From NCBI GenBank assembly GCA_963682025.1, contig OY821517.1:107994972-108058971 (forward strand): DNA of 64,000 bases, given 5' to 3'. The stretch is from Cordilura impudica. Lineage: Eukaryota; Arthropoda; Insecta; Diptera; Scathophagidae. Positions 46,301 to 56,277 of this stretch are shown here, in pieces. Each line of letters begins with the position of its first letter. The stretch's first letter is position 1. The notes beneath the pieces are model-generated. The model had not been told where the DNA came from and did no database searches. It saw only the letters and a list, made by a program, of their open reading frames with translations. The position numbers and the translations under genes are program-made.

Positions 46301-46400
46301 GTCAAGCATCGACTGAAGATCGAGATTATTGGAACCACCTTTTTATGGCCCTAAGCTCCCTCGATGAGTGAAAGGAATATATTATATATAAAAATAATTA
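43380..46400 (+). mobile_element. RTE/BovB-like LINE, near full-length but decayed
   Basis: Endonuclease, reverse transcriptase and C-terminal domain all occur in order on the plus strand across about 3 kb. A 5' leader with the inverted words GCCTGGTGGC and GCCCCAACACCAGG (43470-43505) precedes the first in-frame ATG at 43617. The end is near 46400 with an AT-rich tail. The clade label is from remembered motif patterns and is tentative. Confidence 0.7.
43617..46390 (+). pseudogene. LINE endonuclease-reverse transcriptase, multiply frameshifted
   Basis: The protein would nick target DNA and reverse-transcribe the element RNA. Landmarks: TRIGTWNVRTLLENSRL (43630-43680, endonuclease start), GRHGPGRLTENGKMFLDICR (44093-44152), LVIGSTLFPHPRVHKINW (about 44160-44215), KRGADIASDHHLLVATVR (44298-44352, S-D-H-H catalytic block), EQAGFRSRKSCVHQ (about 45210-45252), IFIDFGT (about 45310), GVRQGCVLSPLLFNCILDAV (45478-45537), LDYAGETCL (45604-45630, YADD changed to YAGE), TLLYGCEIWN (45968-45997) and GRPAHTWKRQL (46229-46262), the last typical of the C-terminal tail of these elements. 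At least six frame changes and several stops make it nonfunctional. Confidence 0.75.
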
Positions 46401-48206
46401 ACAATATAAAAAAATATGCAAGTTTTTTTTCTGATTGACTAAGTTGATACTTAAGCCTAGAATGTGATTTTTATATTTAGGTACTAAATACGATAAACGG
46501 TTTTATTAATTCATAAATAGTTTAAGTTTAAAAGGGCTCAAAACGTATAAGTTTTTATTTGGTTTTTTAAAGAATGCGAACTTGGCATCATTTCTGTATA
46601 GAGTTATACATTATTTAAAAGAGAATTGAAACGCAATTTCTAAATAGTTTTTTCTTGATAAAATTTGCAAAATCTGCAAAAATAAAAGACGGCCCTATTT
46701 TGGTACTTTTAAGAAAAACTAGAATCACTTTTTGCGTAATCATCACATCCCGAACTGTGGCTGGCCTCATGAGACCTTCCTTTTAAGTCAGTGACAGCAG
46801 AATATATGTATCTAAAAAATATTTTTTAGAATATTATTAAAATATTGTTTTTGCTATTTGCTTTTGTTTACTACTTTTTTCTTATACATGATATTTTATT
46901 ACTTAAAGGTTATAAAGACTGAACTGAGTTTGTATGGTTTTATTTTTAAGTTTATTTTTAAATGTTTCTTCTACATTTTTGTAACCAAACAAGGATAAAG
47001 CAAATCTTTTTTTAGTGCTCAGTTTTCTTATAAAAAAAAGTATTAAACAATGCGACAGCTTCCAAATATGCCTAAGATATCCTTTAGAAACTTAATTTTT
47101 AGTTTATGTGGATTTCATTTCATTTAATATCATATTTAAAGCGGTTTTGACAGTTGCAAGTGAAAAAAGTAACCAGAACTTTTGCCAACATATTTATGAA
47201 CACTATTATTGAATAGTGATTCTCCAATAATATACATCAAAACAGTTTATATGAAAAAAATCCGTTTAAAACCTTGATTCCAAAAGCATGTCCTCAATCA
47301 AAATATGATGGATTTCGATACAGGTTTGTATTCATTCACAACTTTGGTACAGTTTAAACATTAGGTGTTTGTTCTGTCAGTTGTTAAAATGTTTTCTTTT
47401 TGTACGTATTTACGATGTGATGTAAAATACTTTCATTAGTTTAGCACAAAGAAATCGAACAAGTTGTAAGTGGTTTAAAAGGTTTACGTTGTGTTCTTTT
47501 CTTGTTTGCTCGTTTGTGCTTTTAACACAAACAACAACTTAAGCAAGAAACAAAAGAAATATATTAAAAGAACATTGGCCAAGTTTATTAAAACAAAAAA
47601 AAAACAAAAAACAAAACAAAAACAACAAATTATATGGATTTTAAAAAGAAAATAACTTACAAAAGGATACAAATATCTTAAGGTCTTTAAACCACTAACA
47701 ATGTATTTATTCTTTGGAAGAAAAGTATTCAGAAAATTATCAAAGTTCGAAAGATTAAATTGTTCTAATATGTTTAAGAAAAATAGCAAAATGTTCAATG
47801 CTCAAAAATAGAATTAGAATAGAAATGTATGAAAATCCTGAAATGTGAGGGCAATGTTTATTTTCGATTTCTTACACTGTAGACGCTAGGAAGGGCAATA
47901 GTAGAAAAAACCTGGTCAGCTGCGCTCATTATAGTGGAATCGTATACCTTTAAAAACTCTAGAAATGATTCCGAACATAAATTTTTCTTTTCTCTATTAA
48001 AAACCTGGTGCCATGAACTTGTCAGCCCTTTAATAGCTGTATTCTCTTATCGGATAATTAATATATATTTGATTCACAGAAATTCCCTTAATGGCTGTTT
48101 GACTATTAATAGACAAGTATAATTGTCAAAAGTGTTTGAAAATATAATAAATACTTTCTCAAATAATAAACGTACAGCTTATCACAACTTAATAGCCCAT
48201 AAAAAA
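46401..48206. other. AT-rich stretch, nothing recognised
   Basis: No gene recognised. An A-rich tract with AAACAAAA words lies at 47590-47630. The minus frame at 47484-47798 is the complement of that tract and is rich in phenylalanine and leucine. Confidence 0.4.
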
Positions 48207-48999
48207 ACAAGTAAGAAAATTATAGTCGATCTAGGCTGACTATACGATACCCTATACCATGCGTTTAGAGACCCTATCTATTAGGCCAAACTAACTGGAC
48301 ATAGAAAATAAGATAAACCAAATTTAAGTGGGATTTTTATTATTTTTTTTGGCTGCAGATATGAAAAAGTTCATATCGGATGATATATATATATGGGCCC
48401 TAGGCCTAAAATTGGACCAATCCTGATCATGTTTGGTAAAGTCTCTTGTATTTTGCAAAAATATATACAAACAAAATTTGAAAAGAATCAGTGCAATATT
48501 TTTGTTTTTTGATAAATTTAAGTGCAGATCGGGAAGCAGCTCTACATGGGGCCTATGAGTAAGGGTTGTCCCATATGGATAATTTTTGGACTACTCATTA
48601 ATGGATGTAATAAATGCATACAAACCCAATTTGAGTAAGATCTATATGATAATTTGGATCTTATGTAAATTTATGTCGATTTAATAGGGGTCATTTGTAT
48701 GGGGCTAGGTCTGAACATGGACCGATTTTCACCAATTTTAGCTTTCATCATATGACCGATAAAAGCTTTACCAAATTTCATCAAAATGTACTCATATTTG
48801 CTACCTACAGTTTGATTACAACGTTTACATGGACACACAGACGGACGGACACACGGACGGACATCGTTAAAGCGAATCAGATAGTGATTCTGATTCAATC
48901 GGTATAATAAAAGATGGGTCTAGGTCAAATATTTTTGGCAGTTACAAACAGCAGCGCAAACTCATTATACCCAAACCACATAGTGCGATAGGGTATAAT
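48207..48999 (+). mobile_element. DR copy H
   Basis: A full copy with AACAAGTAAGAAAATTATAG at the start. The terminal stem-loop is altered to ACCACATAGTGCGATAGGGT. The (GGAC)n tract is interrupted (GGACGGACACACGGACGGAC). Confidence 0.8.
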
Positions 49000-49346
49000 A
49001 AGCAAACCACAGCTGCGTTACAACCTTAACTGAAGTTTGAGAAAAAATAAGACTTGACATATGTGGTACCAAAATAACCTTCTTTGTACTTTCTACATCA
49101 TGCCCAGGTATTTAAACCACAGTTGACCATCAAACTCTCTGTACGAAGTTTATACGATTCTTTTATTTTTCCTCAACATCAACTCTTCTAATTTCATCTT
49201 ACCTCACAAACCGCACACAATCCGTATACGTTGTCATCTGAACTTTAAAACTTCATAAAAGTTGTATTGCAAGGATCAATATTAAGACCACTTTTGTACT
49301 CAATTTATATCAATGACTTACCAAAGCATTTTTCTTATTGAAGATA

Positions 49347-50120
49347 CATATCGCACCTGTACCTCTAAAGTGAGTCAACTCAAAATTTAAAAATTTTCAG
49401 TAGAGGCAAAAAAGGGTTTTTTTTTTAATATTTACTAGAGGACCCCTGCTGCTCCGCAGCATTATATTATATTATATTAATTTTTATAATATAATAACAA
49501 AATTTGGCAAGAGCAATTAACGTACAGTAATGCCAAAATATGCCAAGAGAAGTTAACGTACAGTAAAAGTAAAGTTGATTCTCTACGCATAACTCTCCTC
49601 AAACCCAACGAATTTAAGCAGTTAATAGCTCAAAAGAAGGAGCTTGATCCACTGAGTGTTCTTAGTCAACAGCCTACCTATGTCAACAGACTACCTTAAT
49701 TAGAACTGTAGTTATAGAGGTTTGAGAGAAGAAAAATATAGAAAAAAATCTTGAATGCAAAGTTTATTCATAAATTCATTTAATATATAAGATTATAAAA
49801 TTTAAAATCAGTTGTTTCTTTGTAAAGAATTGCGAATAAAAAGTATACAACAGTAGTTGGTTTTGCGATTTTTTCAGTGATCATCAAAAATAACAAGTTT
49901 TTTGGGTGGAATTCAAAATATGTCTTTTTATTGGATTCTAAAGAAGCTACTCTTATAACACAAAGAGGGTTACAACTGCGTTTATTTTTGCGAAAGACTT
50001 GAAAAATCGATGTAAGATTTTTACAGTGGACAGATATGATCACTGTGTATCGTTTTCTTGCAAAAAGTGAAAATTGAAAAATTTTGAGTTGACTCACTTT
50101 AGAGGTACAGGTGCGATATG
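49347..50120. mobile_element. TA-flanked 774-bp TIR element (MITE-like)
   Basis: CATATCGCACCTGTACCTCT... at the left is mirrored by ...AGAGGTACAGGTGCGATATG at the right; pairing extends about 45 bases to AACTCAAAATTT. Both ends are followed outward by TA (49345-49346, 50121-50122), as expected for a Tc1/mariner-type duplication. An ACTAGAGG-family copy lies inside. No transposase is seen. Confidence 0.8.
49436..49790 (+). repeat. ACTAGAGG-family repeat, copy 2
   Basis: Begins ACTAGAGGACCCCTGCTGCT and CCGCAGCATTATATTATATT; matches 23945-24290 in inverse orientation to near TTTATTCATAAATTC. It lies inside the TA-flanked TIR element. Confidence 0.75.
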
Positions 50121-50173
50121 TACTCAAACGACGTAAAACTCTTTCTCAGCATTCCAATTCGATCGATCTTTAA

Positions 50174-52895
50174 CTCTGTTCTTAGGTTAAGCCCATTTGG
50201 TCCAACTTTTGGATTGCTTCCTTTGTAATTTTTGAACGGTGACATATAGTGACTTAATTTTTTAGCTCACGTGGTCTTTTTATAAAATCATGTTATATAC
50301 AAAAATTCAAGGTTCTGACTTAAAACAGGACTGAGAAAAATAAAAAATTACGAATCTTAGGTTAAGGGACCATTTGGTCCATAGTATATTTTCTTTAATT
50401 TTTTTTACATTTATTTAAAAAATATAAGTATTTATTAGTTGGTTTTATAATAATTGTGATTGCATGATAAGCAACATGTTTTTCGGTTAGTTTTGCAAAT
50501 AAACTTGCTGCAAATGGAACATTTTATATCCGACTTTGACTTGCAGCAACTACAAATTCCACGCTTTCGAGCCCCTGAATTAGAAGTATTATTTGAAGAG
50601 GCCACTGGAACTATGCATGGTGATCGTATTTCAGTCAGTAACTGTGCTGAGAACTCTTGTTGAGGTAATCTAGTCCGTTTCATCATATACGCGTTAGCCA
50701 GAGAAAGTGCTAGTTGCTGCAAAAACTCTGGTCTCCTGCGATTCCGATCAGCTGGAGCCCATGAAATGTCGATTTCAGAAAATATTATGTACGCATTCAA
50801 TGCGGATATATCAAGTATGTTTCCAAATACAATTTTTGGCCATCGATTTGTGTTGCGTTTTGTGCCGTAGGATCCAACCATTTGATCAGCAGTATCTACG
50901 CCACCTAAAGGAGATGAAGTATTAGAAATTATAGAATAACATAAAACTAACATACCTTTCGTTGAACTGTAATACGAAACAATCTCTGGTTGTTTCTTCA
51001 ATCCACTCTCATCAAATACAACTGTCTTGTGCATTGAACTAATCAATATTGTTGCTTTGTTCTTGTGGTTGATGTATGATACTAATGTCGCAATGCCATC
51101 GAATGCAAATGTAGAATGGTACAAAGGGAGTTTTTTGACAGTCAGCAATTTCGGAGGAATGAATGTTTTATTTTTGCGTACTGTTCCCACATATGTAAGT
51201 TTCTTTTCCTGCAGTTTTTTTACGAACTCAAAAGTGTAAAAAAATTGTCGCCTCTTATATTTTGCCCTTTCAAGCCTTCTGTGAGATCCAATACAACGCG
51301 TTGCCCTTGGTTCTTTTCAGGCCGAGCATTTCTAGGCTTACCAAGGTATGGTTGTATTTTCCACACGTAGCCTGACTTAGAGTCCATCAATAAACAAAAT
51401 TTCAAACCATATTTTGCTGGCTTTGATGGCATAAACTGTCGAAAACTACATCGCCCCCTGAATGCAACAAGTTGCTCATCAATGGTGACATTTTCGCGAA
51501 AATTGTAAAACTTTGGAATAAGTTGTTCCAACGGTCCCACAGTTTACGAATAGGAGCAAATTTATCGCAACTACGCATTTGTCGTCGACGCAAAACATCA
51601 TCGAAATGGATGGCACCATTAAACATATGATATGTATCTTCAGACATAATTGCTCTGAAAATGGGGCAACCAAATTGTGCATCAAATAAACCATGAACAT
51701 CTTCTTTTTTTCTACTTTTAGTAATAGATTTTATATTAGCCAACTTTTTTGCTGTAATAAAAAAACAAGATTATACAAACCGACATACGCCTGCTAGAAC
51801 GAGCACAGCAATATATGCGCGCAATGCGTCTTCATCAATATATTTCCACTTGCCACCAACCTTGACCCTGCCGTACTTATTAGTACTTTTGATGATAATT
51901 CTTTCTATTGGAGGCGGAAAAAACAACAAAAAAGCTGAGAGAATGTCATTGCATCTGGACACTGCAAATCGAGTTGGTCCTGGTTGCGTTGAGATAATAT
52001 TCTCAGCTGTTGCTCCAATAGGCTGAGGTAATGGAGTGGCACTCCAAACCATTTTGTTTTTAACAATAAAAAACGGATCAACAGAGCTAGCTGCAGCTAG
52101 GACGGGTTCCCGTTTAGTATCTGTTTCAGAAGAACTTGTTTCGCTATTTTCTGAAATATAATCAAATTTCGAACCTGAGATATCGGAGTCACTTTCTGCA
52201 TTGAGCAGTTCTCGTATCTGATCTTCGTTCAAGTTTGCCATGTCGTATGTAAATAATGTCTGAACTATTGAAAACAACTCTCAAAATGAACCAAGCAGTA
52301 CAAATATTTGTGCTTCTTTACAACAAAAATCAAAAAAGGGGGATCCCACATTTGTCTTTTACATATCTAATCTATGTTGATTAAAAAAAAAAAACAAACA
52401 AGGGGAATCCCACACTTGTTTTTTACATTAGCTGTTTATGTTGCATAAAGAAAAATGCAAAAAAGGGGAATCCCACAATTGTGTTTTACATTAGCTATCC
52501 TGAGTAAAGAAAGATGCGAAAAGATGCAACAAATTTTTGCATTAGCTGTGTTGAGTAGAGATTTGCGCTGGTCACGTGATTTGCGTGGTTCACTTGAATC
52601 ACGCGTGGGCGTGAGTTATTATAATTTTACTAACGTTAGTAGTGCGTGGGTAAAGAAAAATTCGAGTGACTGATTCATGAGAGATTATAAAATTTCTTGC
52701 GTGAGCGTTAGCCAAAATTCACTTACGCACTCTTCTCTAGCATTGAGTAAAGCTTAAATTAATAATATTTAGGGAGAAGTGATCCAAAGTAGATACAAAT
52801 ATAAGATTAAATGGTTATTTTGTATGAATATTGAAGTATGGACCAAACGGTCCATTAACCTAACATCGTAAGTTTTTTATAACCTAACTGCAGGG
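50174..52895 (-). mobile_element. piggyBac-like element PB3 flanked by TTAA
   Basis: The left end CTCTGTTCTTAGGTTAAG follows TTAA (50170-50173). The right end, read inward, is CCCTGCAGTTAGGTTATAA next to TTAA (52896-52899), giving a short imperfect TIR. Inside both ends lies a longer inverted pair: TTAGGTTAAGGGACCATTTG.. (50358-50384) and its mirror (52838-52863), each holding the palindrome GGACC(A/G)TTTGGTCC. A further copy TTAGGTTAAGCCCATTTGG is at 50182. The size of 2.7 kb is usual for an autonomous piggyBac element. Confidence 0.7.
50435..52277 (-). pseudogene. piggyBac-like transposase of PB3, nearly complete
   Basis: On the minus strand from about 52240, MANLNEDQIRELLNAESDSD opens the acidic N-terminus. 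DALRAYIAVLVLAGV (about 51800) and FGCPIFRAIMSEDTYHMF (about 51620-51670) form the dimerisation region. The catalytic core has TIDEQLVAFRGRCSFRQFMP (first D, about 51435-51490), NIRGDNFFT (second D, about 51245) and GGVDTADQMVGSYGTKRNTN (third and fourth D, about 50840-50900). The C-terminus is a cysteine-rich zinc-binding domain, ICSCCKSKSDIKCSICSKFI then CKTNRKTCCLSC, which in this family binds the subterminal DNA. All catalytic aspartates are present, but frame changes near 51755, 51525 and 51230 break the protein. The first could be a very short intron (GT..AG, about 34-37 bases), though that is below the usual minimum. Confidence 0.8.
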
Positions 52896-53065
52896 TTAAA
52901 AAAGTAGGCATATACTTAGCACTTTATAAAAAAAACGACTTGCTTAAAAAAATATAACACAAATTATATTAAATCAAAATGAAAAAATTAAAAATTCATT
53001 CGAATTTTATGCTAAAAACTATCGGACGTTCATTTTCTATAAATCAAATATGTACACACGATAAT

Positions 53066-53078
53066 TGGTAACCCCGAG
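53066..53078 (+). promoter_or_regulatory. tRNA-Trp-type primer binding site
   Basis: TGGTAACCCCGAG resembles the TGGTGACCCCGAC primer site used by CsRn1-type Ty3/Gypsy elements (complementary to the tRNA-Trp 3' end). It sits 102 bases before the gag start codon. A 5' LTR would end just before it, but its limits are not clear. Confidence 0.45.
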
Positions 53079-53167
53079 TTTAAATTTAATTACGCGACCG
53101 CGATTTCATTAACTTTTGTTAAAGAATTTAATATTTAGTGTACGCAATTTTACATAAACATTCCATA

Positions 53168-53938
53168 ATGCCAAACACTAGTCCATCAGCTACAACGAGT
53201 TCTACCGATGGAACTGCTGTCGTTTCAGATAACACTGGTGTTACAGACTCATCAATAACAACTACATTTTTTTCGCTCAAATTGCCTCGTTTTTGGATGG
53301 AAAATCCAGCCTTGTGGTTTTCACAAGGCGAGGCGCAATTTGAAATTCATCGCATAGAAGCTGTCAAAATTAGAGTTTATACCATTATCACCGCATTGGA
53401 ATCAGAAATGCTCTCACAGATTAGTGATATTGTTTTCAGTCTGCTGACCGATGCATATGAACAGATCAAGCATCGACTTATTGAACATTTTTCAGTGTCT
53501 GAGGAGAACAGCATCAAACAGCTCCTCAACAACCTATATATCGGTGACAAGAAACCGAGTGCGTTGCTCCACGAAATGTGAATGCTAGAAAATGGTTGCG
53601 TTTCTGAAGATTTCATACGGACCATGTGGATGCAGCAGCTTCCATCGGCGACGTTAGCCATACTGTCAACTTCTACAGAATCCTGGACAACATTTTTAAA
53701 TGGCAGATAAAATATCCGCTTTAACTCCAACTACTGCAGTCGCTAATCCGTCCTTTGATTTTTCTGAGATGAAGAAGCAAATCGAAGATTTAACCACCGC
53801 TACTCAGAAGCTGAAATCCCGGCAGCCAAGAAGCATTTCGCGATCGCGTTCCATAGTCAGGGAAAATTCCCCACCTGGTGTTTGCTATTATCATCATCGT
53901 TTTGTACGCAATGCTAGACCGGGCACTAGAGGTATCTA
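53168..53938 (+). pseudogene. Gypsy gag remnant
   Basis: ATG 53168 begins MPNTSPSATTSSTDGTAVVS, then SLKLPRFWMENPALWFSQGE and AQFEIHRIEAVKIRVYTIIT, the characteristic capsid block of CsRn1-type gag (L-P-x-F-W-x-x-x-P-x-x-W-F-x-x-x-E-A-Q-F). A stop after ALLHEM (53581) breaks the frame, and fragments continue to 53938 through a K/R/S-rich linker and CYYHHRFVRNARPG, where the last cysteine of the expected C-H-C-C motif is lost. Its role in an intact element is particle assembly and RNA binding. Confidence 0.7.
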
Positions 53939-53939
53939 G

Positions 53940-54216
53940 TTGCCGCTTACCAGCAACCAATCGCTTATTTATTTACGACAAGGAGTTTGACAAATATTTT
54001 TTGGTCGATACTGGCACTAACATCTCTGTCCTCCCTGTATTTAATTCATCCAATCAAAAATGTAACCTAAAAATAAACACTTACGACGATGTGGTAATTT
54101 CGCTGACATTTGGGTTATGTCGTTCATTCAATTGGAAGTTCGTGGTTGCCGATGTCGCTCATCCGATTGGAGCGGATTTCTTAAAAAAAATTGGTTTACT
54201 CGTCGATTTAAAATAA
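53940..54216 (+). pseudogene. Gypsy retropepsin protease
   Basis: The frame reads RLFIYDKEFDKYFLVDTGTN then ISVLP (catalytic D-T-G at about 54004-54012), and ends WKFVVADVAHPIGADFLKKI and GLLVDLK. This is the aspartic protease domain that opens pol in Ty3/Gypsy elements: D-T-G active site, then the A-D-x-x-x-P-I-L/I-G-x-D-F-L end block. The domain itself is open in one frame for about 90 codons, although upstream and downstream frames are shifted. It is well conserved for a relic. Confidence 0.7.
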
Positions 54217-54319
54217 TAACAACTCATCGACTCCAGCACTTTGTCCTCAGGACGTCTGGGATTGTTTTTGAATTATTTAGAAGTGAAAATAATGGTAAGT
54301 GGTGCACAATACCACTATT

Positions 54320-54515
54320 TAATTTCTAGTTTCCCAGATATAACCACCGCTTCTCGAAATACAAAACATGGCGTAGAGCATGTCATCGAAAAGAAGTGGA
54401 CTTCGTTTTCAACAAAGCTATGCGGACTTCGTTCCAATGGCGACCATGTGGGAATTATCGTCGGTTGAATGCTCAAACAGTTCCAGACAGATTTATTCAT
54501 TGACACTTCTCTTAA
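54320..54515 (+). pseudogene. Gypsy RT entry fragment
   Basis: SSFPDITTASRNTKHGVEHV (54330-54390) followed, after a deletion and frame change, by WRPCGNYRRLNAQTVPDRF (54438-54494). The second block is the W-R-x-C-G-D-Y-R-x-L-N entry motif of Ty3/Gypsy RT, with D changed to N. About 25 codons expected between the two are missing. Nothing of the palm catalytic block (YxDD) follows. Confidence 0.7.
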
Positions 54516-54580
54516 CTATTTTCTGTATTTTTGTAACTAAATATGGTAACAAGGTTTTTTTTTTTTAAATTTCCCCCTTA

Positions 54581-54986
54581 AGGCCCATTTACACGATACC
54601 ACTCAGTCGTATGATTTTTCGAAATAAAAATCCGATGAAATTCATCCGAATGTCACAGAGTCATACTGACATTATTTTTGCATACTTAGGCCATTTACAG
54701 CATCACACTCAAGTCTTATGAAAGCAGCTGTTTAGAATAACACGCAAATTTATTTTGAAATTTATATTTTATTTCCACTTTCATTGTTTTTGTTTACCTT
54801 TTCTTTAATATTACCAAAAAAAAAAAACAACTCTGGTCCAATGAAAATGGCAAGTTTTTAGAAATGTTTCTAAAACCATCGGACTTCGAAAATAAAATCC
54901 TACAGACTGTCAATTTCAAAAGTTTTTCATAATACTCGACTTTTTAACAGGTCGTATTACAAAGTGTGATAGTGTAAACTGGCCTT
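54581..54986. mobile_element. Candidate MITE with GGCC.ATTTACAC ends
   Basis: AAGGCCCATTTACACGATAC at 54581-54600 is imperfectly mirrored by 54962-54987 (read inward TAAAGGCCAGTTTACACTAT). A third copy AGGCCATTTACAGCATCAC lies at 54689. The internal part pairs further (CAGTCGTATGA / TCATAATACTCGACT). Confidence 0.5.
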
Positions 54987-55198
54987 TACTTGTAAATATT
55001 ATTTTGTTAAAAACTCTGTACATGATATGGAAATTGTTATTTAAATTTGTAAGTAGAAAAGGAACAAGCTTTCTTAAACTCTTTAAGAAAATTGCTAACT
55101 TATTGTTATCAAAATGTTATTTAAAGAAATAAAATTGAATTGAATTGAATTGAATTGTAATTAAATGTGCATGTATTTTGTAAAGCCAAATTATAACT

Positions 55199-56004
55199 AA
55201 CAAGTAAGAAAATTATAGTCGGTCTAGACCGACTATACGATACCCTATACCATGCGTTTAGAGATTCTATCTCTCAGGCCCAACTAACTGGATATAGAAA
55301 ATAAGCATAAACCAAATTTGAATGGGATTTTTATTAATTTTTTCGGCTGCAGATATGAAAAAGTTCATATCGGATGCTATATCAATATGGGGACTAAGCC
55401 AAAAAATGGACCGATCCTGACCATGTTTGGTAAAGTCTCTTGTATTTTGCAAAAATTTATACAAACAAAATTTGAGAAGAATCAGTGCAATATTTTTGTT
55501 TTTTGATAGATTTAGGTGAAGATCGGGAAGCAGCTCTATATGGGGCCTATGACTAAGAGTTGTCCAGTGGGGCTAATTTTTGGACTACTCATTAATGGAT
55601 ATAATATATACATACAAACCCAATTTGACTAAGATTTGTATGAGAATTTGGATCTTATGGCAATATATGTTGATTTCATAGGGGTCATTTGTAAGGGGGC
55701 TAGGTCTGAACAAGAACCGATTCTCACCAATTTCAATAGCGTTCATCCCATGGCCGATAAAAGATCAAATACCAAATTTCGTCAAAATATATTCATATTT
55801 ACGACCTGCAGTTTGATTAAAAGCTTTACATGGACACACAGACGGACGGACGGACGGACGGACGGACATCGTTAAATCGAATCAGATAGTGATTCTGATT
55901 CGATCGGTATAATTAAAGATGGGTGTACGTCAAATATTTTTGGTTGTTACAAACAGCAGCACAAAGTCATTATACCCAAACCACATAGTGGTATAGGGTA
56001 TAAC
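55199..56004 (+). mobile_element. DR copy I (best-preserved example)
   Basis: AACAAGTAAGAAAATTATAG, the perfect palindrome TAGTCGGTCTAGACCGACTA, CGATACCCTATACCATGCG, an interior with three related monomers, the (GGAC)n tract (55846-55867), and the 3' end ACCACATAGTGGTATAGGGT. The words ATACCCTATACCA and TGGTATAGGGTAT form the 13-bp subterminal inverted repeat. Confidence 0.9.
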
Positions 56005-56277
56005 AATTGTCATGTCTTAGCATAATTTTTCCTGTAGTATAATTATTAGATATATTCTTGTTGTACTGGAAAGAAAATAGATAAATAAATAAATAAAAAA
56101 TTCTTTTATGAGTAGTCCTACTTGAGAGTATCAGCTAAGCGATCAATTTGTCGGTAAACATGTCTTCTTTGAAGACACTACAGAAGATTGGGTAGCCAGC
56201 AGACAGCTCCAACTTTCTCGATCACTGGGACATTTTGCATCCAACTAGACCTGCTCTTTCAGGTTAGTCTTTTTTAA

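Larger units (their letters stand above)
49245..50173 (+). pseudogene. LINE reverse transcriptase fragment, interrupted
   Basis: The plus strand reads KVVLQGSILRPLLYSIYIND then LPKHFSY (49258-49342), equivalent to the G-V-P-Q-G-S-x-L-G-P-L-L block of Jockey-like RTs. The YADD block resumes only at 50121 as YSNDVKLFLSIPI. The 774-bp TIR element between them sits just before the catalytic YADD. The fragment ends at 50173, where the piggyBac-like element PB3 begins. Confidence 0.65.
53066..54515 (+). mobile_element. Ty3/Gypsy (CsRn1-like) retrotransposon remnant
   Basis: Primer site, gag, a CHCC-type motif, protease and the first part of RT follow one another on the plus strand, then the element stops. 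RT beyond the entry block, RNase H, integrase and the 3' LTR are absent. The clade is inferred from the CYYHHRF motif and the primer site. Confidence 0.65.

Noticed and set aside
51738..51790. Authentic intron in the PB3 transposase
   Set aside because: A GT..AG interval restores frame, but at about 34-37 bases it is shorter than normal fly introns; two other clear frameshifts show the gene is decayed anyway.
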